Source: Aphrocallistes beatrix
Taxonomy: Eukaryota; Porifera; Hexactinellida; Sceptrulophora; Aphrocallistidae
Direction: 5' to 3'
NCBI GenBank assembly: GCA_963281255.1
Contig: OY725488.1
Span: 4,177,925 to 4,241,924, forward strand
Length of the DNA stretch: 64,000 nucleotides
The notes under the pieces were generated by a model. That model searched no databases, was not told the DNA's origin, and worked only from the letters and a program-made list of their open reading frames with translations. Numbering within the stretch: position 1 is the stretch's first letter; every line of letters begins with the position of its first letter. Position numbers and translations under genes: made by a program. Positions 45,371 through 57,104 of this stretch are shown here, one piece after another.

Positions 45371-45830
45371 AATAGGCTAGCGAACATTAGTGTTTGCAGA
45401 GTCGGCCTTACGGACACCCTAGGCCAACAGTTGAAAGCTAGTAGTCTCCCCTCATATTTCCAAAATTTCCTATTTTGGGAATCTGTTTATTTTATGCAAC
45501 CATTCTACATATAGTAGATATTGAATAGAGCGATAATGCCAGGGGCAGGGAATTTTTGTCCAAATAATCACTATATCCAATAAATCAATATCTACTGTAA
45601 AAGTAAAATATTTATCACAAAAATTTCTAATTATGATTTCGAGATATACACTCCTAAGTATGCTCTAGGTCAACCGTTGAAAGCTATTCTCTTGTTGCAT
45701 ATTTCCAAAATTTATTTACTCTATGTATAAATTGTAAAAGAATATATTTGTTAGATAGAAGAGCAAATACTTACTTGATAAGTCTTCTTCCAACTTTGCG
45801 GCTATAAAAAACATAAAATACATCCTTACT
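45371..45830. repeat. Family E repeat units
   Basis: Two diverged units with GTCAACCGTTGAAAGCTA (about 45669) and CCAACAGTTGAAAGCTAGTA (about 45424), each followed by ATATTTCCAAAATTT. Confidence 0.5.
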
Positions 45831-46035
45831 ATTAATTAAAACTCGATTAATGTTTGTGTATATCAAGGTTGAAACCGCTTCAACCAAATACAAAAATATA
45901 TTCAGTGGTTGACCAAATTATTTGGTTCTCAACCGAATACCAAATAATGATATTTGGTTACAAACCAAATATCAACTAGAGTCGAACCTACTACAACGGT
46001 CACCAATGAACAATCCCGTCCGAGATTCCATAATA
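45831..46035. mobile_element. Family A 5' end, ATTTGGTT repeat and pogo-like fragment
   Basis: 45833-45868: family A 5' end with an extra AATT (TTACTATTAATTAAAACTCG). 45877-45976: repeated AACCAAAT/ATTTGGTT words forming inverted repeats, related to 60258-60370. 45977-46035: pogo-like start (GAGTCGAACCTACTACAACG), as at 15430. Confidence 0.55.
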
Positions 46036-46930
46036 ACTCACCATGGAACTATGACGTCATCGTCACATTTTTTTAATAATTAGAAATTTCAGTTTTTCGG
46101 TTATAACTCAGTCATTTTAGGTCATAGAAGGCTGAAATTTAATAGATTATATATATATATATTAATATTCTACACATATAATACTACTATAATCAAAAAA
46201 TGATGACTCAGCACTCTGTTATGACGTCATCATTATTCATCAAAATGAATGTTGATGATTTTTCGAGTGATATCGATTATAACAGTAAGACAGACATGTT
46301 TAGAGATGTCATCCCTCTTAAAATTAATCAATGCCCAGTCGCGAAGCGGAAGCAAGCGAAGCGCGCTTATCATCCTTACTATTAAAACTCTATTATTGTT
46401 TGTTTGTGTGTATATATATATACATATATCTGTAACGGATTGATTGAAGAAACTGCCGTGCACACAAAGCTGATTTTTGGCATGTGGGAGTCTTTTGGCT
46501 ATGGCTCCAGTAAGTTCTGCGCTCAGATCAAAATGTCGACACATCATGGAATTATGACGTCATTGTCACATTTTTAAAAGTTAAGCAACACAGTTATTCG
46601 GGCATAACTCAGCCATTATAGGAGATAAAAGGCTGTAATTTTAATAGAATCTGTATACTAACACGTCTCACATATGATACAACCATCATCAAAAAATGAT
46701 GACTCATCACTTTGCTATGACGTCATCATTACTCATCAAAATTTTAAAAATTGACAAATTTTGTGTTTTTTCGCGTGATATCGGTTTTAAAACTAAGATG
46801 GATATATTTAGAGATGATATCTCCCATATAATTAACCAATGTCACCTCCAGGCGACCGAAGGGAGCCTCCGGCGGACACTAAGTGTCCGCCAGCCGCGCA
46901 ACGCAAGCAAGCGCGAAGCGCGCTTGTATA
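46036..46930 (+). mobile_element. Family A copies A15 and A16, head to tail
   Basis: A15 (46036-46369) lacks its 5' end and ends AAGCGAAGCGCGCTTA. A16 (46375-46930) is full length from TCCTTACTATTAAAACTC to GCGAAGCGCGCTTG and keeps TGACGTCA blocks and the GGCGGACAC hairpin. Confidence 0.8.
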
Positions 46931-46949
46931 TATATATAAATAAATCCTT

Positions 46950-47012
46950 ACTACGTATTTGAACTCGATTAATGTGTATATATTTATCCTTACTATTAAA
47001 ACTCGATGATTG

Positions 47013-47043
<31 letters not shown>

Positions 47044-47539
47044 CTGTGACGAATTGATTGAAGAAACTGCCGGGCGCATAAGGCTGATTTTTGGCATGGG
47101 GGAGTCTTTTGGCTATGGCTCCAGTAAGTTCTGAGTTCAGAGCAAAATGTCGACTCATCATGGAATTATGACGTCATTGTCACCTTTTTAAAAGTTAAGC
47201 AACACAGTTATTCGAGCATAACTCAGCCATTATAGGCGATAGAAGGCTGAAATTTTAATAGAATCTGTATACTAACACGTGTCACAAATGATGCAACAGT
47301 CATCAAAAAATGATGACTCATCACTTCGCTATGACGTCATCATTACTCATCAAAATTTTAAAAATTGACAAATTTGGTGTTTTTTCGAGTGATATCGATT
47401 TTAAAACTAAGATGGACATATTTAGAGATGATATCTCCCTTATAATTAACCAATGTCACCTCCAGGCGACCGAAGGGAGCCTCCGGCGGACACAAAGTGT
47501 CCGCCAGCCGCGCAGCGCAAGCAAGCGAAGCGCGCTTGT
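46950..47539 (+). mobile_element. Family A copy A17
   Basis: A 5' fragment (46950-46975) precedes the full-length copy 46988-47539. Its 3' end CGAAGCGCGCTTG is followed at once by another truncated 5' end (TTACTATTAAAACTCGG), a head-to-tail junction. Confidence 0.8.
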
Positions 47540-47587
47540 TACTATTAAAACTCGGTTAATCTATATATATATGTATGCGTGCATATA

Positions 47588-48359
47588 CAGGGTGACAATT
47601 AAGTTCTGTACCAAGCTTCATTAGGTATAATATTTCTTATACTCAAACGATCTTAGTCATTATGGTCATTAGAGATTGTAATTCGAATATTTTCAATGAT
47701 TTTAAAAGATTTTTGATTCTAAGACTTAGAAATGTGTTTTGTATGGCGAGTTTTGAGAAAAAAAAAATGTGTCCTGATACGCAGCGAAAATCGCGAATCA
47801 GGGCCCACTGCTTTTCAAGTTATCTTCCCAGAGTCTTCAAATTCTAGGAAAAATTAGCTCACACATTTTCCTCGGACACTCTAAATTTGTAGAAATATAG
47901 GATGCTCAGATCAGTGCATTTTGAGGACCAATTGAATCAGATTTTTTTGTGATGTGAAAAAAAGTTCCATTTTGGGGAATTTTGCAAAATGTACTTAATT
48001 TGAACTGTGAATGAACAACTTTTTCTCGTTTCTGATAATGAATTCAGTGGATTTGTGAAATATTTCTATGGCGAATGAAAGGTATTTGGTGATAAATCGG
48101 CATGGAACATCGATTATGAAGACATTATTACAGAAGAAGTGTGGCCTGATTCGCGTTTTCCGCTGCGTATCAGGACACATTTTTTTTTCTCAAAACTCGC
48201 CATACCAAACACATTTCTAAGTCTTAGAATCGAAAAATCATTTAAAATCATTGAAAATATTCGAATTACAATCTCTAATGGCCATAATGACTAATATCGT
48301 TTGAGTATAAGAAATTTTATACCTAATGAAGCTTGGGACAGAACTTAATTGTCACCCTG
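47588..48359. mobile_element. MITE K, copy K2
   Basis: 772 bp, the same length as K1; ends CAGGGTGACAATTAAGTTCT and the complement, TA on both sides. It is inserted in the (TA)n tract of a family A 5' end. Confidence 0.85.
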
Positions 48360-49375
48360 TATATCTATATCTGTAACGAATTGATTGAAGAAACTGCCGG
48401 CCGCAGAAGGCTAATTTTTGGCATGTGGGAGTCTTTTGGCTATGGGTCCAGTAAGTTATGAGCTCAGACGAAAATGTAGACTCAACATTGAATTATGACG
48501 TCATTGTCACATTTTATAAAGTTAAGCAACACAGTTATTCGGGCATAACTCAGCCATTATAGGAGATAGAAGGCTGAAATTTTAATAGAATCTGTATCCT
48601 AACACGTCGCACATAGGATGCAACTATCATCGAAAAATGATGACTCATCACTTTGCTATGACGTCATCATTTATCATCAAAATAATTAAAATTGACAAAT
48701 TTGGTGTTTTTTCGAATAATATCGAATTAAAACTAAGATGGACATATGTAGAGATGATATATCCTGTTTAATTAGCCAATGTCACCTCCAGGCGACCGAA
48801 GGGAGCCTCCGGCGGACAAAAAGTGTCCGCCAGCCGCGCAGCGCAAGCAAGCGAAGCACGCTTGTACTATATATATATACAAGCGCGCTTCGCTTGCTTG
48901 CGCTGCGGGGCTGGCGGACACTTTGTGTCCTCCAGAGGCTCCCTTCGGTCGCCCTGAAGTGACATTGGTTAATTATAAGGGAGATATCATCTCTAAATAT
49001 GTCCATCTTAGTTTTAAAATTGATATCACTCGAAAAAACACCAAATTTGTCAATTTTTAAAATTTTGATGAGTAATGATGACGTCATAGTAAAGTGATGA
49101 GTCATCATTTTTTGATGATAGTTGCATGATATGTGAGACGTGTTAGTATACAGATTCTATTAAATTTTCAGCCTTCTATCTCTTACAATGGCTGAGTTAT
49201 GCCCCAATAACTGTGTCGCTTAACTTTTAAAAATGTGACAATGACGTCATAATTCCATGATGAGTCGACATTTTGCTCTGAGCTCAGAACTTACTGGAGC
49301 CATAGCCAAAAGACTCCCACATGCCAAAAATCAGCCTTCTACTCCAGGCAGTTTTTTAATCAATTCGTTACAGAT
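48360..49375. mobile_element. Two family A copies in inverted orientation (A18 plus, A19 minus)
   Basis: A18 (48366-48865, plus) and A19 (48881-49375, minus) meet 3' end to 3' end across a 15-bp TATATA spacer. Together they form an inverted repeat of about 1 kb that could extrude as a cruciform or be transcribed into a hairpin RNA. Confidence 0.8.
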
Positions 49376-49399
49376 ATATATATATATATATACACATAT

Positions 49400-49940
49400 A
49401 TACACAAACAATAATCGAGTTTTAATAGTATGGATATATATATATATACAAGAGCGCTTTGCGCTTGTTTGCGCTGCGCGGCTGGCGGACACTTCGTATC
49501 CGCCGGAGGCTCCCTTCGGTCGCCTGGGGTCACATTGGTTAATTATAAGGGAGATAACATTCTAAATATGTCTGTTCTACTGTGCTAATCGATATCACTC
49601 GAAAAATCACCAAATTTGTAAATTTAAAAATTTTTGATGCGTAATGATGACGTCATAACAAAGTGATGAGTCATCATTTTTTGATGAAAGTCGCATCATA
49701 TGTGAGGTATGTTAGTATACAGATTCTATTAAAATTTCAGCCTTCAATCTCCTATAATGGCTGAGTTATGCCCGAATAACTGTGTTGCTTAACTTTTAAA
49801 AATGTGACAATGACGTCATAATTCCATGATGAGTCGACATTTTGCTCTGAACTCAGAACTTACTGGAGCCATAGCCAAAAGACTCCCACATGCCAAAAAT
49901 CAGCATTCTACTCCAGGCAGTTTTTCTATCAATTCGTTAC

Positions 49941-49975
<35 letters not shown>

Positions 49976-50560
49976 TACACAAACAATAATCGAGTTTTAA
50001 TAGTAAGGATATATATATATACAAGCGCGCTTCGCGGCTGGCTGACACTTCGTGTCCACCGGAGGCTCCCTTCGGTCGCCTGGAGTCACATTGGTTAATT
50101 ATAAGGGAGATAACATTCTAAATATGTCTGTTCTACTGTGCTAATCGATATCACTCGAAAAATCACCAAATTTGTCAATTTAAAAATTTTTGATGCGTAA
50201 TGATGACGTCATAACAAAGTGATGAGTCATCATTTTTTGATGAAAGTCGCATCATATGTGAGGTATGTTAGTATACAGATTCTATTAAAATTTCAGCCTT
50301 CAATCTCCTATAATGGCTGAGTTATGCCCGAATAACTGTGTTGCTTAACTTTTAAAAATGTGACAATGACGTCATAATTCCATGATGAGTCGACATTTTG
50401 CTCTGAACTCAGAACTTACTGGAGCCATAGCCAAAAGACGCCCACATGCCAAAAATCAGCCTTCTGCGCCCGGCAGTTTCTTCAATCAATTCGTTACAGA
50501 TATGTATATATATATATATATATATACGTATATATATATACACATACAATAATCGAGTTT
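49400..50560 (-). mobile_element. Family A copies A20 and A21, tandem
   Basis: A20 (49449-49945) and A21 (50023-50505) are minus-strand, very similar to each other (including the shared CTAAATATGTCTGTTCTACTG), separated by (TA)n and 5' ends ATCGAGTTTTAATAGTA. This indicates recent tandem amplification. Confidence 0.8.
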
Positions 50561-50574
50561 TAATAGTAGGATAT

Positions 50575-51603
50575 ATATATCTCCGTAACGAATTGATTAA
50601 AGAAACTGCCGGACACAGAAAGCTAATTTTTGGCATGTGGGAGTCTTTTAGCTATGGCTCCAGTAAGTTCTGAGCTCAGACGAAAATGTCGAATCATCAT
50701 GGAATTATGACGTCATTGTCACATTTGTAAAAGTTAAGCAATACAGTTATTCGTGCATTACTCAGCCATTATAGGCGATAAAAGGCTGATATTTTATTAG
50801 AATATGTATATTTATATACCTCACATATGATGCAACTATCATTAAAAAATGATCACTCATCACTTTGTTATAACGTCATCATTACTCATCAAAATTTCAA
50901 AATTGAAAAATATGGTGATTTCTCGTGCGATATCGATTATAATAGTAGGACAGACGTGTTTAGAGATACAAGCGCGCTTCGCTTGCTTGCGCAGCGCGGC
51001 TGGCGGACACTTTGTGTCCGCCGGAGGCTCCCTTCGGTCGCCTAGGGTCACATTGGTTAATTTTAGGGGAGATAGGATCTCTAACTATGTCTGTCCTACT
51101 GTGATAATCGATATCACTCGAAAAATCACCAAATTTGTCAATTTTAAAATTTTTGATGCGTAATGATGACGTCATAACAAAGTAATGAGTTATCATTTTT
51201 TGATGATATCATATGTGAGGTATGTTAGTATACATATTCTATTAAAATTTCAGCCTTCTATCTCCTATAATGGCTGAGTTATGCCCGAATAACTGTGTTG
51301 CTTAACTTTTAAAAATGTGACAATGACGTCATAATTCCATGATGAGTCGACATTTTGATCTGAGCTCAGAACTTACTGGAGCCATAGCCAAAATACTCCC
51401 ACATGCCAAAAATCAGCCTTCTGCGCCCGGCAGTTTCTTCAATCAATACGGTACAGATATATATATATTCAATAATCGAGTTTTAATAGTAAGGATTATT
51501 TCCCTTATAATTAATCTATGGTGACCACAGGCGACCGAAGGGAGCCTCCGGCGGACACAAAGTGCCCGCCAGCCGCGCTGCGCAAGCAAGCGAAGCGCGC
51601 TTG
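50575..51603. mobile_element. Family A copies A22 (plus), A23 (minus) and A24 fragment (plus)
   Basis: A22 (50580-50968) stops at GTGTTTAGAGATA and is joined directly to the 3' hairpin of A23 (50969-51463). After a 5' end at 51468-51497 comes only the last 105 bp of a plus copy (51498-51603) with intact 3' hairpin. Confidence 0.8.
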
Positions 51604-52724
51604 TAATCTATTAAACGCAGTAATCAAGTGAATTGTCTCAAATGACACAGCCACTATTAAATGTATGCATAAATTACAAATATAATTCTCTACAATATCA
51701 CTTCATGTTGGTAAAAAGTGGTCATCATGGATGATTGCATCATAGATCTCTCTAATTTATCGTGAATTTAAAGGAAGAGCTGCATACGAAAAGTTGTCAT
51801 TTGTTCGAATTGCCGCATAAATAAGACCAATTGTCAGTATAAAGTAAAAAGCTTTACTATCAGAAATAGTAAATTTGTTGTATGTTTGTCTGTTCGTTCA
51901 TTATTAATAGAAAAACATTATATTATAGAAAGTTGAAGACTTGTATAAAGGGGTAATATTACACGCTGGCACGATCTATTGTTTTTTGAAGTGAAATATC
52001 AGATTATAACGTCACAACAGGATTGGTTTATCGACATTCTTATTTCTGAGCTCATTAGCACGAATTTCAGTCAGTACAGAGAACCACCAATGTATAATCG
52101 TTTTTCTGAATTTGATTTTTTTGTTTAAAATTTGGGTCTGAAAGAAAATGTGTGTGATAAACTAATAGGTATGAAGTATTACCGTCAGTGTTCCCTCTAA
52201 ATTCCAGGGGATATGACATCTGTCCGGAGGCGGGGAAAATATCTATCAAGTAGGGTTGGATTCAGCCCTGAATATCACAGGGGGAGCAAGATGCTATCAA
52301 ATATTTTCAGGGGGTGCTAACCCCCCTCGGGGAGATGACTATGCAGGGCTGGATTAGTTTTTTTAATCCCGGGATCCCGATTATGTTTAATCCTGCTCAT
52401 ATGTAGAAACCTTTGTTGTATTGTCTATTGATTTGTACTACTATATACAGGTTTTCCCATTATTGGATGAAATACTATTTCAATATCTATAATACACTTT
52501 GAATAACATAGTATATACAGAATAAAAAATATGCTCGAATTGAAATTACATTTCTAACAATTATTAGTGATTTGTATGGCTTAAATATCGAATTTACAAA
52601 TATTTATATGATGGGGAGAAAAATTTTTGAAAGTCCAGCAATTTGGAAATCTTTTAAGCATTCCCTATGCCTCAAACTATAATACTTCAGAGAATTCAAT
52701 CTATATGTTAGTTGATGCGTAGAA
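51604..52724. other. Intergenic DNA, nothing recognised
   Basis: Mostly AT-rich. 52195-52350 is GC-richer (CAGGGGGTGCTAACCCCCCTC) and may be a small repeat. No ORF above 62 residues. Confidence 0.5.
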
Positions 52725-52984
52725 TTGGATGGCGGGATCAGTTTTAATCTAAATCTGCTCAGAACTGAAATATATCAAAGGGAACCCCAAAAATCACGTT
52801 CAAAGGCATTGCCCTAAACCGATGCACAAAAATCTAATATTGGAATCACAATAATTGTCCTTTTAAAATAAACCAATATATAAATTGGAAGCTGATCCCC
52901 TAAGGAATACAATAGACAAATTGAAAATATCCTATTTTCACTCTCATTTGAGATACAGATTTGGGACGAGAACTTTTGGAATGC
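52725..52984. repeat. Old dispersed repeat Q, copy 1
   Basis: Shares a colinear pattern with 56252-56520 (GATCAGTTTTAATCTAAAT, GAAGCTGATCCCCTAAG, TATTTTCACT), roughly 70% alike. Ends undefined. Confidence 0.5.
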
Positions 52985-53336
52985 CCTATGTAATAACTTT
53001 ATCTCGTTTCTGATAATGAATTCAATGGATTTGTGAAATATTTCACAATGGCGAATGGAAGGTATCTGGTGCTAAATCGTCATGGAAAATTGATTATCGA
53101 GACATTTTTTACACAAGCAGTGGCCATGATTCTCGATTTTCGCTGAGTTCCAGGACACATTTTTTTCACAAAACTCACCATACAAACACAGTTCCAGTTC
53201 TTAGACTCGAAAAATCTTATAAAATCATTAAGAATATTCGAATTACAATCTCTAAAGACCATAATAACTAAGATTGTTTGAGTTTGATAAATTTTATACC
53301 TAATAAAGCTTGGGACAGAACTTAAAAGCCACCCTG
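52985..53336. mobile_element. MITE K, right half (K3)
   Basis: Matches the right half of K1/K2 and ends GAACTTAAAAGCCACCCTG followed by TA. The left half is missing. Confidence 0.7.
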
Positions 53337-53339
53337 TAG

Positions 53340-53531
53340 ATCTGAAAATATGATATTCGAATTCCACACCCCTAAAAACCCCAAACCCTATGTCAACCCT
53401 ATGTCAACCGTTGAAAGCAAATTTCTAACATATTTTTGAGATTTGTTTACTTTATGTATCTAATGTAAACAAAAGTAAACAAATAATTTATCATATCGAT
53501 CTGAAAATATGATATTCGAATTCTATAGCAC
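53340..53531. repeat. Family E unit left of the palindromic MITE
   Basis: CACCCCTAAAAACCCC, TGTCAACCGTTGAAAGC and TATCGATCTGAAAATATG mark the unit. It is interrupted at ATAGCAC by the MITE and continues at 54088. Confidence 0.65.
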
Positions 53532-54087
53532 TGTTGCGTGATATCCTGAGATCGTGATATCTTGAGATCCTAGTATTAAGTAACCATGGATGATTTAGTA
53601 ACGTGATATCTTGAGATCGTAATATTTTGAGATACTATCTAGCATTCTGAGATTTTGTTTGGCTCACTCAAATGACCTTGTGGTTCAATAGGTTTCATTG
53701 TGGCACTAAATTGTGGCACATGACAAAATTTGATGGCACGCGACACAATTTAGTGGCATGCGACACAATTTACTATGGTAAAACCCCATATGGATCATAA
53801 ATTATTAAAATATAATTGATCCATGGTCCATATGGGGTTTTACCATAGTAAATTGTGTCGCATGCCACTAAATTGTGTCGCGTGCCATCAAATTTTGTCA
53901 TGTGCCACAATTTATTGTCACAATGAAACCTATTGAACCACAAGGTCATTTGAGTGAGCCAAACAAATTCTCAGAATGCTAGGATATCTCAAAATATTAC
54001 GATCTCAAGATATCACGGTACTAAATCATCCATTGTTACTTAATACTAGGATCTCAAGATATCACGATCTCAAGATATCACGCAACA
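53532..54087. mobile_element. Ginger-derived palindromic MITE, GCAC duplication
   Basis: 556-bp near-perfect palindrome; both arms start TGTTGCGTGATATCNTGAG, almost the Ginger terminus. GCAC is duplicated at 53528-53531 and 54088-54091, and the flanking family E unit is continuous when the element is removed. No coding capacity. Confidence 0.85.
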
Positions 54088-55187
54088 GCACTAAAACCCC
54101 ATGTCAACCGTTGGAAGCTAGTCTCTCTAGCCAATTTTTGTAATTTGTTTACTTTATGTATCTATTGTCATCAAAAGCAAACAAATAATTGATCATATCG
54201 ATCTGAAAATTTGATATTCGAAATATATTCGAAATCTACACCCCTAAAAACCCCATGTCAACCGTTGGAAGCTAGTTTCTAGCATAATTTTCATAATTCG
54301 TCAAATCGTGTGAAAATATGTATATAAAGGTGTGAAAATATACAAATAACATTTTTAACTGCCATACACTTTGATATATAATTGAGACATTCATATAAGT
54401 TAATTGCTTTGAAGTATTAATTACAATTACAGCCTACAATATTTTCGTATAATGATTTCTATTGTAAGAGTGAAGCCGTACATAGTATTGTATAGAAAAT
54501 GTGTGAAAAATTGTATTCCATTTTTTTGCAGAGGTGTGGAAATTTCGCTTAGATTTTCGAACTTAATCCTAGATTCATTATTTGACACCTACATGCCAAT
54601 TTTCGTATCTCTACGACTTCTCGAGTACATTTCTACCAGATATCCTTACTATTAAAACTCGATAAATGTCTATTAGCCCAATCAACTTTCGATTTGACCC
54701 CTTGAAAAAATGCAATATAATTTATTCCAATTGTTTTCTGCCCACAAGTAACTCTAGAATAACATACTAAAAATGTGCTGCAATCTAATCAGTGAAACCT
54801 TTCAAAAATATGCTCAGGCCTCTTAAGCATATTTTGCTGTCGGTCGGACAAAATTTGAAAAAGATCAGGGGATTTCAACCTTCTCTAATTTTTTTAAAAG
54901 TAGATATTATAGATTACCGTATATTACTAGTCATATTTAGCGATATTTAGTCATATCTGGAAAAAGATTATGTAGAAATGTGCAATTTAGCATTCTCAAT
55001 TTTATATTCCCTCTTCATAATTCTACAAATTTCTAGCATTTTTTTGTAATTTGTTCACTTTATGTATCTAAAGTAAACAAAAGTAGACAAATAATTTATG
55101 AAATCGATCTGAAAATATGATATTCGAAATCTACAACCATAATTAATCCCTCCATATGGAGTGATATTTTTTGGAATTCGTGGAATA
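54088..55187. repeat. Family E units with a family A 5' fragment
   Basis: E units at 54088-54340 (TGTCAACCGTTGGAAGCTAG twice) and 55030-55150. 54640-54670 is a lone family A 5' end (TCCTTACTATTAAAACTCGA). The rest holds nothing recognisable; the 67-residue ORF at 54452-54655 overlaps that fragment. Confidence 0.5.
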
Positions 55188-55946
55188 TCTTATATATTAA
55201 AACTCTAGGATTTTTTTTTTGTTTGTTTGTTTGTCCGAATTGATTGAAGAATTGTCAAGTCGTAGAGATACGAAAATTGGCATGTAGGTGTCAAATGATG
55301 AATCTAGGATTAAGTTCGAAGATCTAAGCGAAATGTTCACACCTCGCCGAGATAGGTTACAAAATGTGCTGACCAATCAACTTCGATTATTTTATAATGC
55401 AAATACATTGGAATATAATAGTAGTGACTTATGCATACAATCCAAAGGACTATTTGTGATTGAAATTCATTGGTTTATGTAAGAACCAATCAATTATCAG
55501 CCTTTTATAATGCCATTAACACGATTCTATTTCATATAAATAAATGAATACTGCTATTTTGAGTCTAATATGATTGTTAACAACAATTAAAGTGTGTTAT
55601 ATGCTACGATCAATCAATTCGATCATAAAATAACTTTTAACGATATGGACTGGAATTGATTATTTAAGTATAATAATCTTTAGCAATGTGAACTTTGTGT
55701 ATTCAAATTGAGCTTACATTCAGGATTAGTTGTCTTAATACGAGTAAATTATATTTATCACGAAACAAAATTTCTGCTACAGTTCTGATTTCATTAATGT
55801 AACCGTAGACAAATGACAATCCAGCGTACTTATACAAACAAGAAAGCGACGTATTGTTTCTGTAATATCCCCAAGCGCCCACTGGGTAAATCTGCAGACA
55901 CACAGTGTCTGCAAGCCGCGCAGCGAAAGCAAGCGAAGCGCGCTTG
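55188..55946 (+). mobile_element. Element N: Helentron-like element bridging the Helitron and family A
   Basis: 759 bp from A|TCTTATATATTAAAACTC to GAAGCGAAGCGCGCTTG-type end CGCGCTTG|T, so it has Helitron-type borders. Behind the 5' end come GTTTG repeats and CCGAATTGATTGAAGAA. 55318-55510 matches the Helitron 5' region (3125-2935). 55845-55946 is the family A 3' hairpin region. The 64-residue ORF inside is not conserved in the match and is probably chance. Confidence 0.8.
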
Positions 55947-55949
55947 TAA

Positions 55950-56015
55950 TCATGAAAGTGAAAATGAAAGTGGGGTTTTCTCTATTTATACTTTTGAGAC
56001 GTAGTCAGGCGAAGG
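55950..56015 (+). repeat. GAAAGTG-rich dispersed repeat P, copy 1
   Basis: ATGAAAGTGAAAATGAAAGT then TTTCTCTATTTATACTTTTGA. Similar copies at 59536-59605, 62163-62250 and 63417-63475. Confidence 0.5.
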
Positions 56016-56700
56016 GTTTAATTAAAAGGTCAAATAATTAAGAACATATGTGTGATGAAGTAATCGGGAGGTGTTCAGTACAATAACCTGTGATAAAAAG
56101 TAATTATGCAACTTTACGTGGATTTTTTCCCAATTTCTCCCCCTAAAAATGGGACAAAAGTGGTACGTAGTATACCATTTCATAAACAATTTATTCTCCA
56201 GCCTAAAACCATAATGCTACAAATAAATCAATATTTATGGGGTTTTTTATATGTAGAATTTAACGGAAGGATCAATTTTAATCCAAATGTGCTCTGAAAT
56301 GAAATACAGCCTTAGGGAACTCAAAATTCACGTTTGAAGGCAGTATCCTAAACTGATATACTTAAATTGGATGTAGGAACCAACAATAATTGTTCTATCA
56401 CAACAATCCTATACACAAATCGAAAGCTGATCCCCTCAGCTATACAACGGGAAAATAGTATATTTTCACTAACTTCTGAATACAGAATCACGGCTCAGTA
56501 CTTATAAAATGACCTAAGTAATTTCAGGGGAACGGTTCTAAAATCTAAATTTTTGGGAGAAGTCTAAAAAGCAAAACTTTCCCGAGAGTAGCCCCTCCCT
56601 CACCCCCAGGATTGCTTATAGGGAATACTGATGACTGATAGGATGCAATTATACATATACATATATCGAATGTTTAAGACCACACAACGATATTAGATCA
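56016..56700. repeat. Repeat Q copy 2 within otherwise plain DNA
   Basis: 56252-56520 aligns loosely with 52725-52984. 56520-56640 is GC-richer (GTAGCCCCTCCCTCACCCC). No gene. Confidence 0.4.
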
Positions 56701-57104
56701 TTTGAGTTTGGTTTCAAATAGGCTTTATGAGATTAAGAAAATTATATACTAATGACATTCAATAATTATACACGAATGGATATAAATTAGATAAATAGAA
56801 TTCTCGAATTTCAAATACGTAGATAAAGTTATCTGCACTCATATAACTGCATTTGTGTAAATGTCTAAATGTACTACGAGCGAAGACGCAAAGCGAGCTA
56901 GCGTGAAATGCTCGCGAGTAATTAAAAGGAGATTCATCATAGAAAGAAACGAATTAATTTTAGTACTTTTAAAATGTATCCGTTTAAAACAAACGAATAT
57001 ATTTGCACAAGTTGCTACCATAAAATCTATTCTGCAGTGAAATCGTATCAAATACAGCACAAATCAAAATTAAAGATTTAAAAACTCACATTTTGGAGAC
57101 ATTC
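56701..57104. other. Intergenic DNA with a decayed family A 3' end
   Basis: 56878-56915 (GCGAAGACGCAAAGCGAGC, then GCTCGCGAG) resembles an eroded 3' hairpin. Nothing else seen. Confidence 0.35.
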
